From positions 2,108,001 through 2,172,000 of the forward strand of contig NZ_JAGSYA010000004.1 of NCBI RefSeq assembly GCF_025685395.1: a DNA stretch of 64,000 nt, written 5' to 3'. Both the position numbers and the translations under genes were made by a program. This document shows, one piece after another, positions 23,829 through 32,319 of this stretch. Position 1 is the stretch's first letter; each line of letters begins with the position of its first letter. Source of the DNA: Terriglobus tenax (lineage in GTDB: Bacteria; Acidobacteriota; Terriglobia; Terriglobales; Acidobacteriaceae). A model generated the notes under the pieces. It had not been told where the DNA came from. It saw only the letters and a program-made list of their open reading frames with translations, and did not search any database.

Positions 23829-25973
23829 TTATTTCATCTTGATTCCCGCCGGAACAAAGCTCTCTCCCTTCAGGTATGCACCCAGGTGAACCGGGCCGGC
23901 GTGCTCAATCGTAATCGTCCGTTCCGTCTTTTCGCCTGGTTTGAGGGAGAACGGAATCTCCGGCGATGTCACAATCCTGCCGTCCTCTCCCGGCGCGATC
24001 CATAGCTCGAATACTCCGGTCTGCGGACTGGGGCCCTGGTTTTCGATGGTCAGCGTTGCCTGCGTCGGACTTACCTCCGTCAGGCGGCGCGTTAACTGGG
24101 GCGTGTCGATGTCGAGGCCGATGCCTTTCCCCCATTCGGGGTTCCACGCGGCCGTCTGCGGATGCGCCTGGTTGCCGGACGAGTCCAGCAGGTTCTTTTC
24201 CGTCAGCTTGTCACGATAGTCAATCCAGAGCCGGCACCAGCACTCGTTGTCGCGAATGATGGTGCCTGTGGGCAGGCCGGGCGTCTGGTTCAGGAAGTTC
24301 GGCAGTTGCGGATAGCGGCTGCGCCATGGTTCTTCCTTGTACGGCATGGCCTTCAAACGGTTCAGCAGTGCCGGGTTGGTGCCGTCAAAGTAGGCCTTTT
24401 GCCAGCCCATGCCACGCGCGTCAAAGTGAATACCGATGTCGTCGTTCACGAACCTGTTCTTCTCAACAACGTTGTCGTTGCCGCCGCCGATCTTCACGCC
24501 GCGAGCGGCTCCGCGAATCACATTGCCGATGACGAACGACCCGCTGGATTCGTCGTCGAGATAGACGGCGTTGATGTCTCCCAAGCCGAGGTTGTGGAAG
24601 TAATTGCCGCGCACCGTGTTACCGCGCTCGGTGGTGTCCGCGCCGATGTAGTAGGCGCTGGCATCGGCCGTCTCCATAGCGACGGTGTGCAGATCGTTGC
24701 CTTCGATCAGGTGGTCGTTGCCATGCACCCAGATGGCGAAGTGAGGAGCGTGATCAATCGTATTGCCAAGGACGCGGTTGCCCACGCCCGACACATTGAT
24801 GGCCGGCGTATAGGTGCGTGACCAGCGGGCATAGTCGTGAATATGATTGCGGGCCGCAAGGTGCGCGGCAGGCGTGAGAGTCTTGCGGTCTCCACCATCG
24901 AGATCGATGCCTCCATCGCCCGTTGCGCGGACCTCCGAGTCTTCCACGGTGCTCGCTACTCCACCGCGGATCACCACGCCCGTGTTGCCGATGTTGGCGA
25001 GAATGCAATGGACGATGCGGTTATGGCTGCCCTGATCCATGACGATGCCATCGGCGCGCGTCAGCTCGAACGCGAGATCGCGGAACTCCACGTAGGACGT
25101 GCCTTCGATGCTGACCAACGGTTGATCGAGGAGAGAGACCTCCGCAACTCCGGAAGCAATGGGAGACGGCGGCCAGAAGTACAACGACCCTGCAGCGCGA
25201 TCCAGATACCACTCGCCCGGTTCGTCCAGTTCCTCCAGCACATTCACCACCCGCCAGCGCTGCCCTGCCCTGTAGTTGTAGTTCGGGTTGGGCGCTGCGG
25301 TGCTGATGAGATGTTGCGAGGTATCAATGGAGGCGATGCGCTCGTAATGATCGGCCCAGTCGTAATACCAGTAGCCATGTACCCAGGCATCGGGGGCTTT
25401 GACCCAGCGCGCCGCACGTTCGCCCTCATACGCAAACTGGTTCTGGGCTTTATCCGTGGTGGCTGCTCCGGTGAAGGCCCAGCCAGTGTTCGGCCAGCGT
25501 GCCAGCGTCATTGGCTGCCCCTTGAAAAAGAGCTCCAGTGACGCAATGTTTGGCCGCCGCATGCCGCGAGAGAGAAGGTCTCCGTAGTTGGTAATTCCTT
25601 GTGCACGTAAGTCGGCGCGCACAACCTCTCCTCGCCACTTCCTGAATTTCCTGACCGGCACGCCGCCGACAATCCGCACCTTCTCTCCCGGCATGGCGCG
25701 ATAGACCACGGGCGCCGCCGCGGTTCCGCTATCCACGGAGGTCAGCGCAAAGGTCGTTGTTCTGCGGTAATCGCCACCCCGCAGCCAGATAGTAATGGGC
25801 GCGTCATGCTTCGCAGCACGCGCTGCATCCCGTGCGCGTTCGAGTGATGCAAAGGGCTGAGACTTCGTGCCGGGATTGGTGTCAGCCCCTCTCGGCGAAA
25901 CATAAAACTCCTCACCTCGAACCCGTGCCACAGAATAAAACGCCAAAAAAGCAAAAACCACAAAAGACCGCAC
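23829..25973 (-). CDS. Exported right-handed parallel beta-helix protein (polysaccharide lyase/hydrolase-like)
   Basis: A secreted protein of about 714 residues. It opens with FYVSPRGADTNPGTKSQPFA, the typical first strand of pectate-lyase-like/DUF1565 proteins. Many beta-helix coils follow (HNRIVHCILANIGNTGVVIR, GNRVLGNTIDHAPHFAIWVH, GNVIRGAARGVKIGGGNDNV). A C-terminal beta-sandwich (ATLTIENQGPSPQTGVFELW) is probably a CARDB-type accessory domain. The reaction is not predictable; related proteins act on polysaccharides. The longest frame reaches 26243, but upstream of 25973 it runs through repeat-like DNA. A GTG at 25973 directly precedes a signal peptide (RSFVVFAFLAFYSVARV). Confidence 0.82.
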   Translation of the reverse strand: MRSFVVFAFLAFYSVARVRGEEFYVSPRGADTNPGTKSQPFASLERARDAARAAKHDAPITIWLRGGDYRRTTTFALTSVDSGTAAAPVVYRAMPGEKVRIVGGVPVRKFRKWRGEVVRADLRAQGITNYGDLLSRGMRRPNIASLELFFKGQPMTLARWPNTGWAFTGAATTDKAQNQFAYEGERAARWVKAPDAWVHGYWYYDWADHYERIASIDTSQHLISTAAPNPNYNYRAGQRWRVVNVLEELDEPGEWYLDRAAGSLYFWPPSPIASGVAEVSLLDQPLVSIEGTSYVEFRDLAFELTRADGIVMDQGSHNRIVHCILANIGNTGVVIRGGVASTVEDSEVRATGDGGIDLDGGDRKTLTPAAHLAARNHIHDYARWSRTYTPAINVSGVGNRVLGNTIDHAPHFAIWVHGNDHLIEGNDLHTVAMETADASAYYIGADTTERGNTVRGNYFHNLGLGDINAVYLDDESSGSFVIGNVIRGAARGVKIGGGNDNVVEKNRFVNDDIGIHFDARGMGWQKAYFDGTNPALLNRLKAMPYKEEPWRSRYPQLPNFLNQTPGLPTGTIIRDNECWCRLWIDYRDKLTEKNLLDSSGNQAHPQTAAWNPEWGKGIGLDIDTPQLTRRLTEVSPTQATLTIENQGPSPQTGVFELWIAPGEDGRIVTSPEIPFSLKPGEKTERTITIEHAGPVHLGAYLKGESFVPAGIKMK

Positions 25974-26266
25974 ATCCGTCAAGACCAAAGGAACGCTCCC
26001 GGAGGCACACGCTGGAACCTGCTTCGCCGCATCTGCACACCTTTCTGCCGGAAGAAACCGTACCCTTCCAACCGTTGGTTTGGCAAAGGGAACGCCGGCC
26101 ATCGAGGCCGGCGCTGGTTGTTTGTGGCGATCTTCGGCACGGTTGAAGCCGTGCCATGACGGGTGTTTAAAAACCAGAGCCTTCGAGGATGGCAAAGGAC
26201 AAGAAAAGCCATGCGGTCGCGCTTCGTGTGATCTCCCATCCATCGCAGGAGAGTGTTGATCGCCGT
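25974..26266. repeat. Intergenic region with repeat-like element
   Basis: No gene is supported here. From about 26167 to 26250 the sequence resembles the element at 28357-28429: both contain CCTT...AGGATG.CAA.GGAC.AGAAA followed by CGTGAT.TCCCATCCATCGC. A further inverted piece, GGCACGGTTGAAGCCGTGCC around 26137-26156, is also repeat-like. Confidence 0.5.
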
Positions 26267-27673
26267 TCAGAGACGCGGATAGAGGTTCCGCACGGGGCTT
26301 ACCTGCTCCAGGAGAGTAGCGACGTGAAGAATGGTAGACTCCGCCTGCCAGTTGCCGACGATCTGCACACCGATCGGCATCCCGTTGTGACTGGTGCCGA
26401 ACCGCATGGAGATGCCCGGCAGGCCGGTGACGTTCAGCGGCGATGTGGCGGACATGATGCCCAGGACATTGACTACCTGGCCATTGATCTGTAACTCCGC
26501 CTGTCCGTGCTGGAAGGAAGGTGTGGGCAGAACAGGGGTGAGCAGGACGTCGTGGCTCTGGAAGTATTGGGCATAGCCATCCTTCAGCCGCTCCGCCGCC
26601 TGCACGGCATCGATGTAATCGGCCGCCGGCGTATCGGGCAGTGAGAGCATGAGCCTGGCCATCGCACCGATTTCATTTTCACTGCGGCCGGCCGTCGTCT
26701 CCACAAAGCCCGGTTTCATCTCAAGGACATGCAGGCGGCTGAATACATCGAGCGCAAAGTCGTGTTCCAGTGCGGGGATGCGCACGGACGCGACGGTGTG
26801 CCCGAACTGCTGAAGCGCCTCCGCGGCGGCCTGTACCGTCGCGGCGACCTCTGGGTCAATGGGGCCAAAGCCGGGTTCCACGAGCCAGCCCACACGCAGC
26901 GGGCGCTTGCCGGAGCCGATGCCGTTATCGAGTGGCACGGCGCTGCTGGAGTAGCCATCCTGCCCGTCCGGTCCGGCCAGTTCCGCAAAGGCCAGTGACA
27001 GATCGCGAATGCTTCGCGCCATGGGCCCCACGTGCCAGAAACGGCGCGGTTCGCGCGGCCAGATACCGGTCATGGGAATGCGTCCGTGCGTCGGCTTGAG
27101 CGATACGATGCCTGTGTGGGCCGCCGGGCCACGCACGGAGATCGCAAGGTCAGTCCCCAGGCCAAGAGGAGACATGGCTGCCACAATCGCTGCCGACTCA
27201 CCGCCGCTGGAGCCACCCGGAGTCATCTCCAGGTTCCAGGGGTTATTTGTGCGGCCGCTGAGCAGGTTGTCACTTTCGATTCCGTAGGAAAACTCGGGCA
27301 GGTTGGTCTTTGCGAGAAGAATGCCCCCTGCCTGCTTCAAACGCGCAACGCTGGTTGCATCCGTGCCGGGGGTCCGTCCGCGAAAGATCGGCGTTCCGCG
27401 CTGAGTTGGCACATGGGCGGTGTCGATGGAGTCCTTCGCCGTGAAGGGCACGCCGTGCAGAGGGCCTAGTTCGTCTCCCCGCTGTACCGCAGCCTCAGCT
27501 GCCCTGGCTAGTTTCAATGCATCCTCGGCGATCGTGACGATTGCATTCACCTTTGGGTTGACGGCCTCAATGCGGTCGAGATGTGCCTTTATAACTTCGA
27601 CCGGAGAGACCTCGCGTGTGCGGATCAGTTCAGCCAGCCGGGTTGCGTCGGAATAGATCAGTTCAGTATTCAT
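26267..27673 (-). CDS. Amidase (amidase-signature family) with altered oxyanion-loop residues
   Basis: A 468-residue amidase-signature hydrolase. The catalytic lysine region is GVPFTAKDSID, the glycine/serine loop is MTPGGSSGGESAAIVAA, and the nucleophile region reads GTDLAISVRGPAAHTG. In most family members the last stretch is D-x-G-G-S-I/V-R-x-P-A; here the two glycines are Ala-Ile while the serine is kept. Activity may therefore be changed or lost. The ATG at 27673 was chosen over 27730 because it begins the conserved NTELIYSDATRLAELI. It is divergent from a TetR gene with two operator-like palindromes between them. Confidence 0.87.
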   Translation of the reverse strand: MNTELIYSDATRLAELIRTREVSPVEVIKAHLDRIEAVNPKVNAIVTIAEDALKLARAAEAAVQRGDELGPLHGVPFTAKDSIDTAHVPTQRGTPIFRGRTPGTDATSVARLKQAGGILLAKTNLPEFSYGIESDNLLSGRTNNPWNLEMTPGGSSGGESAAIVAAMSPLGLGTDLAISVRGPAAHTGIVSLKPTHGRIPMTGIWPREPRRFWHVGPMARSIRDLSLAFAELAGPDGQDGYSSSAVPLDNGIGSGKRPLRVGWLVEPGFGPIDPEVAATVQAAAEALQQFGHTVASVRIPALEHDFALDVFSRLHVLEMKPGFVETTAGRSENEIGAMARLMLSLPDTPAADYIDAVQAAERLKDGYAQYFQSHDVLLTPVLPTPSFQHGQAELQINGQVVNVLGIMSATSPLNVTGLPGISMRFGTSHNGMPIGVQIVGNWQAESTILHVATLLEQVSPVRNLYPRL

Positions 27674-27684
27674 TGCCTGCCTCT

Positions 27685-27738
27685 CTACCTGCCACTTGAC
27701 AGGTGGTAACATTGAGATTCTACCTGCCACATGGTAGA
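27685..27738. promoter_or_regulatory. Paired palindromes between amidase and TetR genes
   Basis: Site 1, ACCTGCCA-CT-TGACAGGT (27687-27704), is an 8+8 palindrome with one mismatch. Site 2, TCTACC-N8-GGTAGA (27719-27738), is also palindromic. Both contain the same 11-mer CTACCTGCCAC (27685-27695 and 27720-27730), 35 bp apart. Their location in the divergent promoter region of a TetR gene indicates autoregulation and amidase control. Confidence 0.7.
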
Positions 27739-27783
27739 TTCAGGAATAGAGAGGTTTTTAGATGCCTAAGACGGAGGTGCGTG

Positions 27784-28347
27784 GTGAGTGCAAACGCCCG
27801 TGAAGAGATTCTGGCTGCCGCGAAGCTGGTTGCCCAGGCTCACGGTTATGCAGGGTTGAACTTCCGTGACCTGGCGGAACAGGTCGGTATCAAAGCCGCG
27901 AGTATCTATTACTACTTCCCCAGCAAGGCGGAACTGGCTACGAACGTGGCGAAGCGCTACTGGGAGGATGCCGCTGCATACCTTGAGACCCTGCTGAAGA
28001 ACGCAGCGAGTCCGCTGGAGGCGCTGCGCCGCTATCCGGAGACCTTTCGCTGGGCGCTGGAGAACGGCAACCGCATGTGCCTTTGCAGCTTTATGTCGGC
28101 GCAGTTTGACGACCTGCCGGACGTGGTGAAGACGGAGGTGCAGGCTTTTACCGATGTAAACGTCGCATGGCTGAAGAAGACCCTGATTGCCGCGAAGATT
28201 GCCACACCCAAAGAAGCGGAGAAGCGCGCGCGTGCGATCTATTCCGGAATCGTGGGTGCTCAACTGATGGCGAGAAGCCGGGCGGACATCAAGCTCTACG
28301 ACAACCTGATGGAAGGCTATCGCGCAGCAGGATTGCTTCCCGCCTGA
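27784..28347 (+). CDS. TetR-family transcriptional regulator
   Basis: A 187-residue repressor. The N-terminal helix-turn-helix is typical: REEILAAAKLVAQAHGYAGL, then NFRDLAEQVGIKAASIYYYF and PSKAELATNVAKRYW. The C-terminal domain holds three cysteines close together (MCLCSFMSAQ has two), possibly sensing a thiol-reactive ligand. The start GTG at 27784 lies 6 bp after GGAGG; the frame is open to 27703 but that part covers the operators. It is divergent from the amidase gene, its likely target. Confidence 0.9.
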   Translation: MSANAREEILAAAKLVAQAHGYAGLNFRDLAEQVGIKAASIYYYFPSKAELATNVAKRYWEDAAAYLETLLKNAASPLEALRRYPETFRWALENGNRMCLCSFMSAQFDDLPDVVKTEVQAFTDVNVAWLKKTLIAAKIATPKEAEKRARAIYSGIVGAQLMARSRADIKLYDNLMEGYRAAGLLPA

Positions 28348-28349
28348 GA

Positions 28350-28445
28350 GATGTTTGAAAAGCAGATCCTTACAGGATGACAAGGGACGAGAAAGGCGAT
28401 CCGCTTTGCGTGATTTCCCATCCATCGCCTGGGGATGGATGGGGT
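28350..28445. repeat. REP-like intergenic repeat (copy between tetR and glycoside hydrolase)
   Basis: Contains AAGCAGATCCTTACAGGATG (from 28369), then a CGATCCGCTTTGCGTGAT stretch and TTCCCATCCATCGCC. It is related to the copy at 26167-26250 and partly to that at 50060-50105. It fills the gap between two convergent genes. Confidence 0.55.
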
Positions 28446-28483
28446 ACCCGGAGTTGTGACGCGTTGAAGAGCGGCAGCGTTGA

Positions 28484-29614
28484 CTACTTCGTGTTCATCC
28501 GGTGTGAGGTGTCGCGCAGGATCTCAATCTCGCGTTGGCGGTAGGGTTTGCCGTCCGGGTAGAAGAGGTCGTGGAACCAGACGGTGGGTTCGCGGCCGAC
28601 GTAGGGAACCTGCCAGCTGTCCCAGGGCAGGTTGGTCTGCATGCGCCCCTGAACGAGACCCCAATTGATCATGCCGACCTTATGCGCGGCGGCGATGGGC
28701 AGAATGGTGTCAATGGTCGAGCCTGCGCCGCGTGCCATGTACTCCGTGCACAGCAGCGGGCGGTGCAGCTTTTCGAGCGCGGTAACGCGGCTCTCAAACT
28801 TCTCCGGCCAGGAGTAGTCGTGGAAAGAGAGGATGTCGCTTTCCGTAAGCTGGATCTTCTCCGTGGTGGACCATTGCGCTGCGTCGGCCCAGGAGTCATG
28901 CGTCCACACGCCGCTGGTGAGCGGCTGCACCGGCCCCTGTGAACGGGCCCAGGCGAAGACCTGCGGCAGCAGCTTGTTCATCAGCTCGGTCTTGTTCTTC
29001 AGGTTGTTGGTGTAGCGTCCTCCGCCGCCGTTGTCGGGCTCGTTCCAAACGTCCCATGCGAGGATGCGGTTGTCGCTGGCGAAGGCGCCGACGATGCCTT
29101 TGACATACGCCTCAAAGCGGGCGTGATTGGCCGGGTCGGCGAGGGCAATGCCCGGCCCCTGCACCCAGCCGGAGTTATGGATACCGGGAATGGGCGGGCG
29201 CTGGGGACCGAGCCTGGGATCGGGGTCCCAGCAGGAATCAAAGAGCACCAGCACCGGCTTGATGTGATGTTTGGCGGCAATGGTCAGCAGATCTCCGACG
29301 CGCTGCTTCAGACCTTCCGCATCCTGCTGCCAGAGCAGGTCATGCAGGAAGACGCGCATGGTGGTCATGCCGGCGGCTTCGGCCCAGCCGAACTCCTTGT
29401 CGATCTCGCCGGGATCGAAGGTCTCCTTCTGGAACATCTCCAGTTGGTTGATGGCGTTGGTTGGCAGGAAATTGCTGCCCAGCGGCCATGCCTGCCCGCG
29501 CATGTAGGTCCATGCCTGATCTTCCGTCCAGCGCGCGCGGGGCGGGTTGGCATGCGCGGAGGAGATGAGCCCGAACAGGAGGGCAGCGGCCACAAGAGAT
29601 TTGCGAAGGATCAC
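28484..29614 (-). CDS. Exported glycoside hydrolase, clan GH-A (cellulase/xylanase-like)
   Basis: A 376-residue secreted TIM-barrel hydrolase. The acid/base glutamate lies in WDVWNEPDN (Glu192) and the nucleophile in LLCTEYMARG (Glu291), the usual beta-4/beta-7 pair of clan GH-A. Other landmarks are MRVFLHDLLWQQD and KPVLVLFDSCWD. Substrate specificity cannot be read; beta-1,4-glucan, xylan or mannan are candidates. The frame is open from a TTG at 29668, but GTG at 29614 begins a clean signal peptide (ILRKSLVAAALLFGLISSAHA). Confidence 0.82.
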   Translation of the reverse strand: MILRKSLVAAALLFGLISSAHANPPRARWTEDQAWTYMRGQAWPLGSNFLPTNAINQLEMFQKETFDPGEIDKEFGWAEAAGMTTMRVFLHDLLWQQDAEGLKQRVGDLLTIAAKHHIKPVLVLFDSCWDPDPRLGPQRPPIPGIHNSGWVQGPGIALADPANHARFEAYVKGIVGAFASDNRILAWDVWNEPDNGGGGRYTNNLKNKTELMNKLLPQVFAWARSQGPVQPLTSGVWTHDSWADAAQWSTTEKIQLTESDILSFHDYSWPEKFESRVTALEKLHRPLLCTEYMARGAGSTIDTILPIAAAHKVGMINWGLVQGRMQTNLPWDSWQVPYVGREPTVWFHDLFYPDGKPYRQREIEILRDTSHRMNTK

Positions 29615-29745
29615 GGTGGAGATCTTCCCTTTCGAAACGGGGTGTTGCAGGAAATTGAGACGGCCCAAGCATACAAGGGACCTGTATGAGAGATCACTAC
29701 GCCAAGGTTCCCGCCCACAGGCAGTAAACGATCAGGCGCAACTCC

Positions 29746-29774
29746 GTCTCTCCCGCATCGAAAGCGGGAGAGAC
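29746..29774 (-). terminator. Stem-loop downstream of the Gly/Ala/Lys-repeat gene
   Basis: GTCTCTCCCGC (29746-29756) and GCGGGAGAGAC (29764-29774) form a perfect 11-bp stem with a 7-nt loop, 20 bp after the stop at 29794. There is no T run, so termination is possible but weak. Confidence 0.5.
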
Positions 29775-29793
29775 TGTGGCGAACTGTGCCGCT

Positions 29794-30240
29794 TTAGCGT
29801 GGAGTATCGGCAGAGGGTGGAGGCGTGTCCGGGCTGTCGTTCTTTTTGGAGTGGTGGAAGGGTTTCGCCAATACTTTTCCCGTTCCCTTGGCGATCTTAC
29901 CGGTTCCCTTCGCGGCGCCTACCCCGACATCTTTCCCGGCTTCTCCGGCACCTTTGCCTACGTTTTCCGTTGCTCCAACAGGATGCAGTGTGACCAGATC
30001 GCCAGCGCCTTTGCCGGCTCCCTCGGCAGCTTTGCCGGCACCTTTGCCGGCACCTTTGCCAGCGCCTTTGCCGATGTCGCCGCTGCCGCTGCCAATATCA
30101 CCCCCGGCACTTCGACCGTGGGGTGCTGGTGCGGGCTGAGATCGTGGGGCGGCATCCGGAGTCTGGGGCGAACTCTGGGCGGCGGCGGCAAGAGTCAATG
30201 CCAGCGGCGCAAGAAACAGAAGTACAACAGGAGTTTTCAT
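29794..30240 (-). CDS. Exported low-complexity protein with GAGKGAGK repeats
   Basis: A 148-residue protein with a signal peptide (PVVLLFLAPLALTLAAAAQ). A Pro/Ala-rich segment is followed by a central low-complexity region in which Gly-Ala-Gly-Lys units recur (IGKGAGKGAGKGAGKAAEGA, later VGKGAGEAGKDVGVGAAKGT), and the C-terminus is charged. The lysine-containing glycine repeats could bind anionic polymers or form a disordered surface layer; no family is recognised. ATG at 30240 has GAGAGG upstream. The DNA is correspondingly repetitive. Confidence 0.65.
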   Translation of the reverse strand: MKTPVVLLFLAPLALTLAAAAQSSPQTPDAAPRSQPAPAPHGRSAGGDIGSGSGDIGKGAGKGAGKGAGKAAEGAGKGAGDLVTLHPVGATENVGKGAGEAGKDVGVGAAKGTGKIAKGTGKVLAKPFHHSKKNDSPDTPPPSADTPR

Positions 30241-30285
30241 AAGCAACCTCTCCTTCCCGTTGGATGCAGAGCAGTGCGACCCCGG

Positions 30286-30687
30286 CTAGCCGTTTTCTAC
30301 ACGGGATTTGATGTCTGCGTACGCTCTCTCAATAAGTTTGCTGAGAGCCGCCGCATCTATGGCGGTTCCGGGACGGAGCTTTACGTGGCGCATAAACCTT
30401 CCGCTGCCCTGCAGCAGCCGGGCGGGGTCTGGCAGGGACGCTCCCTGAAAGAAACCCACGTTGACGTGTGCGGTGAAGACATTGACGTAGCCGAAGGGTA
30501 CGTCTCCCAGGCAGGCGACCGGGCAGCCGTCATGCAGCAGTTCGCGGACCTCGTCCCCGCATTGCAGCATCGCCCGGAACCATTGCCGCGCAATAGCACC
30601 CAGCTCGCCCTCGCGGTCTTTGAACCAGGCATCGATCGCGGGGTCATGTTCCACCGCACCATCGAATCGCAACAAGTCTGGTTTCAT
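30286..30687 (-). CDS. DUF1801-like small cytoplasmic protein
   Basis: A 133-residue protein resembling DUF1801 (YdhG-like) proteins, which are short alpha/beta proteins of unknown function. Typical features are the VPFGYVNVFTAHVNVGFFQG strand pair and the C-terminal RFMRHVKLRPGTAIDAAALS. The ATG at 30687 has GGAG at good spacing; the frame is open 9 codons further. It is divergent from the M19 dipeptidase gene. Confidence 0.75.
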   Translation of the reverse strand: MKPDLLRFDGAVEHDPAIDAWFKDREGELGAIARQWFRAMLQCGDEVRELLHDGCPVACLGDVPFGYVNVFTAHVNVGFFQGASLPDPARLLQGSGRFMRHVKLRPGTAIDAAALSKLIERAYADIKSRVENG

Positions 30688-30827
30688 GGTGACTCCATTT
30701 TCTTTCGAACCCATGTTACGCGGCGTTTACACTAGGCGAGACGCTCCCGTACATTCCATGGGTATTCCCTTCATCCGGGATATCTCTCTCGATTTTCCTG
30801 TCTCATCTCACGTTGCTGGAGGTTGTT

Positions 30828-32213
30828 GTGAAACACCTGACGTCTCTTTCCATGGGTGCGGCGCTGCTGGTCGCTGCGCAGTTCAGTCCCGCACAGTCGG
30901 ACGATGCGGCCTTGATCGCCAAGGCCAAGCTGATTCACAGCCACGTGATTCCGCTGGATACACACAACGATATTGAGCCCTCAAACTTTACGGCGGACTG
31001 CAACTACACCATGCGTCTGACCACGCAGGTGAACCTGCCGAAGATGGTGGAAGGCGGCATGGATGTATCGTTCATGATCGTCTATGTGGGTCAGGGGCCG
31101 CTGACTCCAGAGGGGTATGACAACGCCTACAAGCAGGCGATTGAGAAGTTCGACGCCATTCACCGTCTGACGGAGCAGATTGCTCCGAACCAGATTGGCC
31201 TGGCTCTGACGCCCGCCGATGTGTTGAAGCTGCACAAGGAAGGCAAGAAGATTGCCGTGATTGGTGTGGAGAACGGCTACCCGATTGGCCTGGACGTGAA
31301 ACGGGTGAAGGAGTTCTACGACCGCGGAGCGCGGTACATGTCGCTGGCGCACAACGGCAACAGCCAGCTTGCCGATTCAAACACCGGCGAGAAGGATGGC
31401 TACTCCTACAACAACGGGCTATCGGCCGAGGGCAAGGAAGTCATCGCCGAGATGAACAAGTGGGGCATCATGGTGGACCTTTCGCATCCGGCGAAGGGCG
31501 CGAACCTGGAGGCGATCAAGCTTTCGAAGGCTCCTGTCATTGCGTCGCACTCCGGTGTGCGTGCGCTGGCTCCCAGTGTGAGCCGCAACATGGATGACGA
31601 ACAGTTGCTGGCGCTGAAGAAGAACGGCGGCGTGATCCAGGTGGTGGGCTTTGCGTCGTACCTGAAGCCGGATTCGCCGGAGCGCACGGCGGCGATGTCG
31701 AAGCTGATTCAGGATGTCTTCGGACCAAATCCCGGAGCGGGTGCGGGTCGCGGTCGTGGAGCGGGTGCAGGAGCTGAACGTCCGGCGCGTGCCTGCCCGG
31801 TGGAAGATGCCGCTGGTGCGCCGGCGGCTCGCAGAGGTGGTGCGGGCGGACCGGCTGCCGGGTTCCTGAGCATGCTGCCGGCAGACAAGCGCGAGGCCTA
31901 CGAAAAGGGTATGGCCGAGATCAACGCCAAGTATCCGGCGGGTCCTCGTGCGAACGTGAAGGACCTGGTGAACCATATCGACTATGCCGTAAAGCTGATC
32001 GGCATTGACCACGTTGGCATCGCGTCAGACTTTGACGGCGGTGGCGGCATCGATGGCTGGAACAGCGCGGCGGAGTCCTTCAACGTAACGCTGGAGCTGG
32101 TGCGCCGCGGCTACACCGAGCAGCAGATCGCCAAGCTGTGGAGCGGAAACCTGCTTCGCGTTTGGGGAGAGGTGCAGAAGACCGCGCAACAGATCCAGAA
32201 GAGCCAGAAGTAA
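30828..32213 (+). CDS. Exported membrane dipeptidase (peptidase family M19) with Gly/Ala/Arg insertion
   Basis: Zinc dipeptidase of the renal-dipeptidase family, 461 residues, with a signal peptide. Metal ligands are seen as PLDTHNDIEP (His-x-Asp), VIGVENGYPI (bridging Glu), VDLSHPAKG and VIASHSGVRAL (two His) and HVGIASDFDGG (Asp). A low-complexity Gly/Ala/Arg/Pro segment of about 45 residues (encoded by 31731-31862) is inserted before the last third, unlike typical family members. GTG at 30828 has GGAGG 5 bp upstream. It probably cleaves dipeptides, including D-amino-acid forms, in the periplasm. Confidence 0.88.
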   Translation: MKHLTSLSMGAALLVAAQFSPAQSDDAALIAKAKLIHSHVIPLDTHNDIEPSNFTADCNYTMRLTTQVNLPKMVEGGMDVSFMIVYVGQGPLTPEGYDNAYKQAIEKFDAIHRLTEQIAPNQIGLALTPADVLKLHKEGKKIAVIGVENGYPIGLDVKRVKEFYDRGARYMSLAHNGNSQLADSNTGEKDGYSYNNGLSAEGKEVIAEMNKWGIMVDLSHPAKGANLEAIKLSKAPVIASHSGVRALAPSVSRNMDDEQLLALKKNGGVIQVVGFASYLKPDSPERTAAMSKLIQDVFGPNPGAGAGRGRGAGAGAERPARACPVEDAAGAPAARRGGAGGPAAGFLSMLPADKREAYEKGMAEINAKYPAGPRANVKDLVNHIDYAVKLIGIDHVGIASDFDGGGGIDGWNSAAESFNVTLELVRRGYTEQQIAKLWSGNLLRVWGEVQKTAQQIQKSQK

Positions 32214-32229
32214 TATCTGGATGGGATGC

Positions 32230-32266
32230 AACAACAATGGCCGCCCGGTGGGCGGCCATTGTTGTT
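32230..32266 (+). terminator. Strong hairpin terminator after the dipeptidase gene
   Basis: A perfect 17-bp stem (32230-32246 with 32250-32266; core AATGGCCGCCC/GGGCGGCCATT) with loop GGT; the 3' side ends in TTGTTGTTTG. Confidence 0.75.
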
Positions 32267-32319
32267 TGTGGGACGGCTTTTCTCTTTGCGGAGCGAAGGC
32301 TCTGACTTACAGTGGCGGT

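Noticed and set aside
29960-30110. Regularly repeated DNA considered as a CRISPR array
   Set aside because: The repeats are short, contiguous and in frame with the GAGK-repeat protein; there are no spacers and no cas genes.
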